A stretch of DNA of 9,389 nt, taken from Acidobacteriota bacterium (GTDB lineage Bacteria > Acidobacteriota > Terriglobia > Versatilivoradales > Versatilivoraceae). Positions within the stretch are counted from its first letter, which is position 1. Each line of letters starts with the position of its first letter. This document shows positions 5,412-9,389 of the stretch, in pieces. The notes below the pieces were generated by a model, which worked only from the letters and a program-made list of their open reading frames with translations, was not told where the DNA came from and did not search any database. Location: assembly GCA_028875135.1 (NCBI GenBank), contig JAPPFQ010000291.1:1-9389 (forward strand), given 5' to 3'. A program made the translations under genes and the position numbers.

Positions 5412-5684
5412 ATGCTGATCGGCAAAGTCATCGGCGAAGTCGTCGCCACCCGCAAGCACGCGTCCCACGAGGGACAGAAGATTCTCTACGTCCAGATGCT
5501 CAACCTGGACGGCAGCGAAAGGGGCTTGCCCCGCCTGGCGGTGGATGCCGTGGATGCGGGGGTGGGAGACGACGTGCTGGTGGCCCAGGAGGGCTGGTCG
5601 GCCATGACGTCGGTGGGGAAGCCCTACTCTCCCATCGACATGGCCGTGGTCGGTGTCATCGACCAGGTGCATCTGTCGGAATAG
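5412..5684 (+). CDS. BMC-P pentameric vertex protein 3 (EutN/CcmL family)
   Basis: A 90-aa EutN/CcmL-type vertex protein: LIGKVIGEVVATRKH (2-16), EGQKILYVQML (20-30), LAVDAVDAGVGDDVLVAQEG (42-61) and SPIDMAVVGVIDQVHL (73-88). The GDDVLVAQEG and PIDMAVVGVID blocks are those of standard CcmL/EutN proteins. It is more distant from the first two paralogues than they are from each other and has neither the CxxC nor the His-rich loop. The frame stays open far upstream, inside BMC-P2, but family alignment and the MLIGK start fix the ATG at 5412. A good ribosome-binding site is lacking. ruvA starts 25 nt downstream on the same strand. Having three vertex proteins beside one hexamer gene resembles loci of the aldolase-containing Planctomycetes/Verrucomicrobia and Haliangium types. 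Confidence 0.95.
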   Translation: MLIGKVIGEVVATRKHASHEGQKILYVQMLNLDGSERGLPRLAVDAVDAGVGDDVLVAQEGWSAMTSVGKPYSPIDMAVVGVIDQVHLSE

Positions 5685-5689
5685 CCCCA

Positions 5690-5703
5690 GGGTCGCCGGA
5701 CCC
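5690..5703 (+). other. Stem-loop between BMC-P3 and ruvA
   Basis: GGGTC (5690-5694), loop GCCG, GACCC (5699-5703): a perfect 5-bp stem starting 5 nt after the BMC-P3 stop and ending 6 nt before the ruvA ATG (5710). It covers the ruvA ribosome-binding region; the only GGA there is partly inside the stem. It could lower ruvA translation on the shell-gene message. Confidence 0.45.
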
Positions 5704-5709
5704 TTCCCC

Positions 5710-6318
5710 ATGATTGCTCACCTCTCGGGCACGCTCCTCTCCAAGGAACCCCAACAGGTTGTCATCGACGTCAACGGCGTAGGCTACGAGGTCCACGTCC
5801 CCCTCTCCACCTATTACGAAGTAGGCGAGCTCGGCTCCTCGGTTCAGCTTCGCATCCACACCCACGTTCGCGAGGACACCCTCCAGCTTTTCGGTTTCAA
5901 CAGCCTGGAGGAAAAGTCGGCCTTTGAGCACCTGACCTCCGTTTCGGGCGTCGGCCCCCGGCTGGCCTTGACCATTCTTTCAGGGATGAGCGTGGGGGAG
6001 CTGATCCCGGCCATCCGCCAGAGCAACGCCACCCGGCTGTGTCTGATCCCGGGAGTGGGGAAGAAGACAGCCGAGCGGCTGGTGGTGGAGCTCAGGGACA
6101 AGCTGGCCCGGACCGCTCCGGATGAACCCCGCCCGCAGGTCACCGGGCCCGCCTCCCTGCAGGAGGACGTGGTCTCGGCACTGGTGAACCTGGGCTACCC
6201 CAAGGCCGTGGCGGTGAGGGCTTTTCAGGAAGCCGCCAGGGAGGCCCCGGCAGAGGGGAGCATGGAGGTGCTGATCAAGGCAGCCCTGCAGGTCCTCTCC
6301 CGGCCGAAGCGAGGCTAG
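5710..6318 (+). CDS. ruvA: Holliday junction branch migration protein RuvA
   Basis: RuvA binds four-way DNA junctions as a tetramer and loads RuvB for branch migration in recombinational repair. The 202-aa protein has the standard three domains: an OB fold (1-62, starting MIAHLSGTLL) with the acidic pin E55-D56 in REDTLQLFGF; two helix-hairpin-helix motifs, SVSGVGPRLALTIL (77-90) and LIPGVGKKTAERLVVEL (112-128); a flexible linker (about 134-150); and the C-terminal RuvB-binding domain III (150-197, with ALVNLGYP). The ATG at 5710 is fixed by the family N-terminus; the frame is open 19 codons further back into BMC-P3 but that part is not conserved. It is 25 nt behind the shell genes and so can be read from the microcompartment transcript. 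It is separated from ruvB by an unusual 338-nt gap. Confidence 0.97.
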   Translation: MIAHLSGTLLSKEPQQVVIDVNGVGYEVHVPLSTYYEVGELGSSVQLRIHTHVREDTLQLFGFNSLEEKSAFEHLTSVSGVGPRLALTILSGMSVGELIPAIRQSNATRLCLIPGVGKKTAERLVVELRDKLARTAPDEPRPQVTGPASLQEDVVSALVNLGYPKAVAVRAFQEAAREAPAEGSMEVLIKAALQVLSRPKRG

Positions 6319-6334
6319 GCGGGCGTCCACCCGC
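6319..6334 (+). other. Stem-loop directly after the ruvA stop
   Basis: GCGGG (6319-6323), 6-nt loop, CCCGC (6330-6334): a perfect 5-bp stem beginning at the base after the TAG. The stem sequence is the same as that of the hairpin behind the ETF-QO gene (99-112). No T-run follows, so any termination would be Rho-type or partial. Confidence 0.4.
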
Positions 6335-6386
6335 ACGTCGAGGCGGATCATTCGAGGAAAAACGACAATCGTTAATAAAGAAGAAC

Positions 6387-6412
6387 CACGAATGAACACG
6401 AATACACACGAA
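6387..6412 (+). repeat. CACGAA triple repeat at 10-nt spacing
   Basis: CACGAA occurs at 6387, 6397 and 6407, exactly one helical turn apart, with variable 4-nt fillers (TGAA, TACA). Sequences of this CACGAA(T/C)ACA style recur in intergenic regions of many environmental genomes as short dispersed repeats of unknown role. Only three units are present here, too few and too short for a CRISPR array. Confidence 0.6.
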
Positions 6413-6491
6413 GGCTGGTGCCCTTCTTTCAACCAACGAAAAATTGAACATGGATACACAGGATAGAGTCGTCAACGGAGGATTTCGAGAA

Positions 6492-6524
6492 TAGGCAAGC
6501 GCCTGATGATCTGGTTGCCGCCTA
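6492..6524. repeat. 33-nt dyad, REP-like palindrome
   Basis: TAGGC (6492-6496) is the reverse complement of GCCTA (6520-6524); GGCAA (6494-6498) can alternatively pair with TTGCC (6515-6519), and inner GCC (6501-6503) with GGT (6513-6515). Two registers of pairing in one element resemble a REP-type or transposon-derived palindrome, but a single copy in the window cannot prove repetition. Confidence 0.4.
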
Positions 6525-6570
6525 GAGGATTGCGCCGAGATCGACTGAATGCCAAGCGCGTCGATCAAAT

Positions 6571-6595
6571 CACTATCCACTGACCACTATCCACT
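6571..6595 (+). repeat. CACTATCCACT direct repeat
   Basis: CACTATCCACT occurs at 6571-6581 and again at 6585-6595, 14 nt apart, followed by a degenerate third copy (CACTATTCAC). It is low-complexity C/A/T sequence just upstream of ruvB, probably a small slippage-type or dispersed repeat. Confidence 0.55.
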
Positions 6596-6656
6596 ATTCA
6601 CTTCTTTGTGCTACCGTTGCGGCGAGTCTTCCCTTCTCGTTCTCCCCAAACTCTCT

Positions 6657-7676
6657 ATGGACCAGGATCGAATTATTTCCGGGGCTCCCTTCGAGGAGGA
6701 GCAGAGCTTCGAGCTCAGCTTGCGCCCCAAGGTTCTGCAGGAATACATCGGCCAGTCCCAGGTCAAGCAGAACCTGGAGATCTCGGTGACGGCGGCCCGC
6801 TCCCGGGGCGAAGCCCTGGACCACGTGCTGCTCTATGGTCCGCCCGGCCTGGGCAAGACCACCCTGGCCGGCGTCATCGCCAACGAGCTGGGAGTGAGTC
6901 TGAAGACCACCACCGGTCCCATCATTCAGATCAAGGGAGATCTGACGGCCATTCTCACCAATCTCCAGGCCAACGACGTTCTGTTCATCGACGAGATTCA
7001 CCGCCTCTTGCCTCACATCGAGGAGATCCTCTATCCGGCCCTGGAGGACTTCAAGCTGGACCTGATCATCGGCCAGGGGCCCAGCGCCAGAAGCGTGGCG
7101 CTCAATCTGCCCCCGTTCACACTGGTGGGGGCCACCACCCGAGCCGGGTTGATCTCCTCTCCGCTGAGGTCCCGCTTCGGCATCGTGCACCGGCTCGACT
7201 ACTACACCGAGGAGGAGCTGGGGGTGATCGTGAGACGCTCGGCCGAAATCCTGGGCATCCGCATCGACGCGGCGGGAACCCGGGAGATCGCCGCCCGCTC
7301 GCGCGGCACGCCCCGGGTGGCCAACCGCCTGCTGCGGAGGGTCCGCGACTACGCCCAGGTGAAGGCAGACGGGTTCATCAACCGGAAGGTGGCCCGCCAA
7401 AGCCTGGCCCTGCTGGCCATCGACGACACCGGCTTTGACGAGAACGACAAGAAGCTGATCAAGACCATCATCGAGAAATTCTCCGGCGGACCGGTGGGGG
7501 TGGCCACCCTGGCGGCCGCCATCAGCGAGGAAGTGGACGCCATCGAAGACATCTACGAACCCTATCTGATTCAGCGAGGCCTGCTGCAACGCACTCCGCG
7601 AGGCCGGATGGCCACCAGGCTGGCCTACGAACACTTCGGTCTGACCCCCACCCCCGGCCAACTCAGCCTGCTGTGA
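6657..7676 (+). CDS. ruvB: Holliday junction branch migration ATPase RuvB
   Basis: RuvB is the AAA+ hexameric motor that drives branch migration on RuvA-bound Holliday junctions. The 339-aa protein contains Walker [10 protein letters not shown] (61-69), Walker B VLFIDEIH (108-115), sensor 1 GATTR (158-162), the arginine-finger region SPLRSRFG (168-175), sensor 2 [15 protein letters not shown] (217-231) and a C-terminal winged helix (about 258-335) with [16 protein letters not shown] and [11 protein letters not shown]. Length and all motifs are normal. I choose ATG at 6657 (MDQDRIISG); the frame is open 36 codons upstream but that part is unlike RuvB and overlaps the repeat sequence. No Shine-Dalgarno is visible: the bases before the ATG are pyrimidine-rich (CTCTCT). 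The toxin-antitoxin pair follows 92 nt after its stop. Confidence 0.97.
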   Translation: MDQDRIISGAPFEEEQSFELSLRPKVLQEYIGQSQVKQNLEISVTAARSRGEALDHVLLYGPPGLGKTTLAGVIANELGVSLKTTTGPIIQIKGDLTAILTNLQANDVLFIDEIHRLLPHIEEILYPALEDFKLDLIIGQGPSARSVALNLPPFTLVGATTRAGLISSPLRSRFGIVHRLDYYTEEELGVIVRRSAEILGIRIDAAGTREIAARSRGTPRVANRLLRRVRDYAQVKADGFINRKVARQSLALLAIDDTGFDENDKKLIKTIIEKFSGGPVGVATLAAAISEEVDAIEDIYEPYLIQRGLLQRTPRGRMATRLAYEHFGLTPTPGQLSLL

Positions 7677-7704
7677 GCGAAGCCGTGATCCGTCTTGGCC
7701 AACC

Positions 7705-7727
7705 GTGTCACCCCATAGATGTGATAC
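7705..7727. promoter_or_regulatory. Imperfect inverted repeat upstream of the antitoxin
   Basis: GTGTCAC (7705-7711) and GTGATAC (7721-7727) are inverted with one mismatch and a 9-nt spacer. It lies just upstream of the putative -10 of the toxin-antitoxin operon and could be a second operator half-site pair. Support is weak. Confidence 0.25.
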
Positions 7728-7729
7728 GA

Positions 7730-7745
7730 TGAATACAATTATTCA
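7730..7745 (+). promoter_or_regulatory. Palindromic operator overlapping the toxin-antitoxin promoter
   Basis: TGAATA (7730-7735), CAAT, TATTCA (7740-7745) is a perfect 6-bp inverted repeat in an AT-rich patch, 23 nt upstream of the antitoxin ATG. TACAAT (7734-7739) inside it is a good -10 hexamer, although no good -35 is seen. Ribbon-helix-helix antitoxins bind such short palindromes to repress their own operon, so this is the likely autoregulatory site. The strong GGAGGA ribosome-binding site follows at 7755-7760. Confidence 0.5.
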
Positions 7746-7768
7746 GAGGACTATGGAGGACCAGTGAC

Positions 7769-7996
7769 ATGCCGACTTCGATTCGACTTGCTCCTGAAAC
7801 GGAGAAGCGACTCGATTTTCTGGCCTCGCAGACCGGCCGCACCAAGGCCTTCTACCTGCGTGAAATGATTGAGCGTGGTCTCGAGGATATGGAGGACTAC
7901 TACCTTGCGGCCGACGTACTTGAGCGCATTCGTCGAGGCACAGAGAAAACATACTCCTCCGCCGACGTGAGGAATGCCCTTAACCTGGACGATTGA
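7769..7996 (+). CDS. RelB/DinJ-like ribbon-helix-helix antitoxin
   Basis: A 75-aa protein with an N-terminal ribbon-helix-helix DNA-binding motif: the strand MPTSIRLAPET, then helix EKRLDFLASQTG and helix TKAFYLREMIERGLEDME (residues about 25-42). The C-terminal half (43-75, AADVLERIRRGTE...) is charged and should wrap around the toxin. The family neutralises a RelE/ParE toxin by direct binding and represses the operon as an antitoxin or toxin-antitoxin complex. The ATG at 7769 is preceded by a strong GGAGGA with 8-nt spacing, better than most ribosome-binding sites in the window. It overlaps the toxin gene by 23 nt. The pair sits between ruvB and folK and is probably an acquired module. Confidence 0.88.
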   Translation: MPTSIRLAPETEKRLDFLASQTGRTKAFYLREMIERGLEDMEDYYLAADVLERIRRGTEKTYSSADVRNALNLDD

Positions 7997-8246
7997 GTAC
8001 ACAGCAACCGCCCGAAGCCAGCTTCGCAAGCTCGACAAGCAGATGGCTCGACGCATCGTCGACTACATGAGCGAGCGGGTCGCGGTACTGGAGAACCCGC
8101 GGAACCTGGGCAAGGCGCTGACCGGCCCAATGGGCGAGTTTTGGCGTTATCGAGTAGGATATTGCCGCGTGGTCTGCGACATTCAGGACGATGTTTTGCG
8201 TGTCCTGGTCGTGAGGGTCGGTAGCCGCGCCAAGGTGTACCGGTAA
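7974..8246 (+). CDS. RelE/ParE-superfamily type II toxin
   Basis: A 90-aa RelE-fold protein: WTIEYTATARSQLRKLDKQMARRI (5-28) forms the first strand and helical hairpin, NPRNLGKALTG (41-51) the connecting region, and EFWRYRVGYCRVVCDIQDDVLRVLVVRVGSRAKVYR the beta-sheet core. Basic and aromatic candidates for RNA cleavage are R58, R60, R65, R81, K87 and Y89, the same spread of positions as in RelE mRNA interferases; this favours RelE over gyrase-poisoning ParE but does not prove it. Start ATG at 7974 lies within the antitoxin gene (23-nt overlap), and GAGGA abuts the ATG, so translation is coupled to the antitoxin. The frame is intact with no sign of decay. Confidence 0.88.
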   Translation: MPLTWTIEYTATARSQLRKLDKQMARRIVDYMSERVAVLENPRNLGKALTGPMGEFWRYRVGYCRVVCDIQDDVLRVLVVRVGSRAKVYR

Positions 8247-8292
8247 AAGGGTCGCGTGGCGGTGAGTGGTAGTCTGCAAATGGAACCCTACG

Positions 8293-8805
8293 ATGCGGAA
8301 TCGCGCCGGAACCCGGGAAGCGGCCTCGCTGGCGGTCCTGGGTCTCGGCTCCAATGTCGGCGACAGACGTTCCCGGTTGCAACGCGCCATTGGGGATCTC
8401 GCATCATCCCGACTGGAAATCGTCCGAACCTCCTCCCTCTATCTCACCGAGCCGGTGGACTATCCCGACCAGCCCTGGTTTCTCAACCAGGCCCTGCTGG
8501 TTCGTACCCGGCTTCCGCCCCACCGCCTGCTGGCCCGCTGCCTGGAGGTGGAAGAGGCGCTGGGCCGGCAGCGCCGGCCGCCCAAAGGTCCCCGCACCAT
8601 TGACGTCGACATCCTGCTCTACGCCGACCGGGTTCTCAGCGACCCCAAGCTGACCATCCCCCACCCCCGATTCCACCTCAGGAGGTTCGCCCTGGCGACG
8701 GCTGCCGAAGTCGCCGCGGGGTGGACGCACCCGAGGCTGGGCCTGTCGCTGGCCGGCTTGCTGGAGCGCTGCCGGGACCCGGCGCAGGTTGTCCGAGTGG
8801 AATGA
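8293..8805 (+). CDS. folK: 2-amino-4-hydroxy-6-hydroxymethyldihydropteridine pyrophosphokinase
   Basis: FolK (HPPK) transfers pyrophosphate from ATP to 6-hydroxymethyl-dihydropterin, the step before dihydropteroate synthase in folate synthesis; it is cytosolic. The 170-aa protein shows LGLGSNVGDR (16-25), TSSLYLTEPVDYPDQPWFLN (47-66), LLARCLEVEEALGR (79-92) and the signature PPKGPRTIDVDILLY (96-110), with the two magnesium-binding aspartates D104 and D106, then IPHPRFHLRRFAL (122-134). The ATG at 8293 is preferred (GGA 8 nt upstream); a GTG at 8266 would add nine unconserved residues. It starts 46 nt after the toxin stop and is 107 nt ahead of panB, a folK-pan arrangement seen in several bacteria. 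Confidence 0.95.
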   Translation: MRNRAGTREAASLAVLGLGSNVGDRRSRLQRAIGDLASSRLEIVRTSSLYLTEPVDYPDQPWFLNQALLVRTRLPPHRLLARCLEVEEALGRQRRPPKGPRTIDVDILLYADRVLSDPKLTIPHPRFHLRRFALATAAEVAAGWTHPRLGLSLAGLLERCRDPAQVVRVE

Positions 8806-8858
8806 ATCTGCTAGGCTATCGCCGGCGCCTGGATCAGTGCTCTGACCGGGACGCCTTC

Positions 8859-8874
8859 CGGGCCGGCAGGCCCG
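8859..8874 (+). other. Stem-loop between folK and panB
   Basis: CGGGCC (8859-8864), loop GGCA, GGCCCG (8869-8874) is a perfect 6-bp GC stem, 53 nt after the folK stop and 38 nt before the panB ATG. No T-tract follows, so it is not a standard terminator. A role in attenuation or message stability is possible. Confidence 0.4.
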
Positions 8875-8912
8875 ACCGTACCATTCAATCCCGATGACAA
8901 GGAGCGTATCGA

Positions 8913-9389
8913 ATGAGCGCTACCCCTCCCCTTCAGACCGACAAGGTCACCGTACCCAACCTCCTCAATCGCAAGCGCAAGGGCGGCAAGATCGTCTGTC
9001 TGACCGCCTATGACTACCCCTTTGCCCGTATCCTGGACCAGGCGGGCATCGACCTGGTGCTGGTGGGGGATTCTCTGGCCACCACCCGCATGGGCCACGA
9101 TTCGACCCTGCCTCTGAGGGTCAAAGACGTCCTGCGGCATCTCAAGGCCGTTCGTCGCGGGCTGCAGCGCGCCTTGCTGGTGGCCGATCTGCCCTACGGT
9201 TCCTATCACCTGAGCGCCAAGGAAGCCCTCAGGGCCGCCTTGAAGTTCATCAAGGCGGGCGCCGAGGCGGTAAAGATCGAAGGCGGCTCCAGGCGAAGCC
9301 GTCTGGTCAAGAGGCTGGTTCGAGCCGAGATTCCGGTCATGGGGCACGTGGGGCTGACTCCCCAGTCCCTGCATGTGATGGGGGGATAC
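8913..9389 (+). CDS. panB: 3-methyl-2-oxobutanoate hydroxymethyltransferase (ketopantoate hydroxymethyltransferase), 5' part
   Basis: PanB transfers a hydroxymethyl group from 5,10-methylene-tetrahydrofolate to alpha-ketoisovalerate, the first committed step to pantothenate and coenzyme A. The first 159 residues are present; the gene runs off the window end. Visible family features are IVCLTAYDYPFARILDQAG (27-45), LVLVGDSL (48-55) with metal ligand D53, ADLPYGSY (91-98) with D92, AVKIEGG (119-125) with K121 and E123, and PVMGHVGLTPQS (141-152) with H145. Positions 56-60 read ATTRM where many homologues have a GMVVL-like segment, a mild divergence. The ATG at 8913 has AAGGAG with 8-nt spacing. 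It follows folK on the same strand, and folate provides its one-carbon donor. Confidence 0.96.
   Translation, partial: MSATPPLQTDKVTVPNLLNRKRKGGKIVCLTAYDYPFARILDQAGIDLVLVGDSLATTRMGHDSTLPLRVKDVLRHLKAVRRGLQRALLVADLPYGSYHLSAKEALRAALKFIKAGAEAVKIEGGSRRSRLVKRLVRAEIPVMGHVGLTPQSLHVMGGY

Larger units (their letters stand above)
6319..6656 (+). other. Long ruvA-ruvB spacer, repeat-bearing and AT-richer
   Basis: This 338-nt stretch holds no convincing gene. Its base composition is visibly lower in GC than the flanking genes, especially 6350-6480 and 6560-6656. It contains, in order, the stem-loop after ruvA, a small dyad AACGA-CAA-TCGTT (6361-6373), the CACGAA repeats (6387-6412), a 33-nt dyad (6492-6524) and a CACTATCCACT duplication (6571-6595). 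A promoter for ruvB must lie here if the ruvA transcript does not read through, but I cannot place one with confidence. Confidence 0.6.

Noticed and set aside
6387..6595. Possible CRISPR array in the ruvA-ruvB gap
   Set aside because: Repeat units are 6-11 nt with 3-4 nt spacers, there are only two or three copies, and no cas gene is near.
6594..7661. A 355-codon open frame on the minus strand opposite ruvB
   Set aside because: It mirrors the codons of a fully conserved RuvB, has low-complexity Gly/Gln/Val-rich content and no family motif; long antisense frames are common in GC-rich genes.
8859..8874. Intrinsic terminator after folK
   Set aside because: Perfect GC stem but no following T-run, and panB downstream has the same strand and close spacing.

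Overview
The window is high-GC bacterial chromosome (roughly 60% GC or a little above) with tightly packed genes. The gene set (ETF-ubiquinone oxidoreductase, queA, YhaM-type exonuclease, rex, ruvAB, folK, panB) is ordinary core metabolism of a free-living bacterium. The pairing of Rex with a class II aldolase and microcompartment shell genes, the high GC and the short CACGAA-type intergenic repeats are compatible with Acidobacteriota or a related soil or environmental phylum. No marker here fixes the taxon, so that placement is inference.

Layout. At 2-97 (+) lies the very C-terminal tail of electron-transfer-flavoprotein:ubiquinone oxidoreductase. A convergent block on the minus strand follows, reading from 2651 down to 123: a YhaM-like OB/HD 3'-5' exoribonuclease, a BlaI/MecI-type repressor that overlaps it by 4 nt (ATGA), and queA (tRNA queuosine synthesis). 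A 198-nt divergent intergenic region (2652-2849) separates this block from a long plus-strand run that continues to the end of the window.

The plus-strand run starts with rex (NADH-responsive repressor), then a class II aldolase (3536-4312), one hexameric microcompartment shell protein (BMC-H, 4488-4772) and three consecutive pentameric vertex proteins (BMC-P, 4835-5104, 5117-5386, 5412-5684). ruvA begins 25 nt after the last shell gene. The aldolase ends in a Gly/Pro-rich linker and a short amphipathic helix, the form expected of a microcompartment encapsulation peptide. This is therefore a compact shell-plus-one-enzyme microcompartment locus set between a redox repressor and a DNA-repair gene. 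No aldehyde dehydrogenase, alcohol dehydrogenase, phosphotransacylase or cofactor-recycling enzyme is in view. They must lie elsewhere, or the compartment has an unusual chemistry.

ruvA and ruvB are split by 338 nt of AT-richer, repeat-bearing sequence (three CACGAA units at exact 10-nt spacing, a 33-nt dyad, a CACTATCCACT duplication). After ruvB comes a RelB/RelE-type toxin-antitoxin pair with a perfect palindromic operator candidate, then folK and the first 159 codons of panB (folate and pantothenate synthesis, linked because PanB uses methylene-tetrahydrofolate).

A recurring feature is a small perfect stem-loop starting 0-6 nt after the stop codon of several genes (ETF-QO, blaI-like, rex, BMC-P2, BMC-P3, ruvA), without U-tracts. 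Two of these lie directly in front of the next gene's start.
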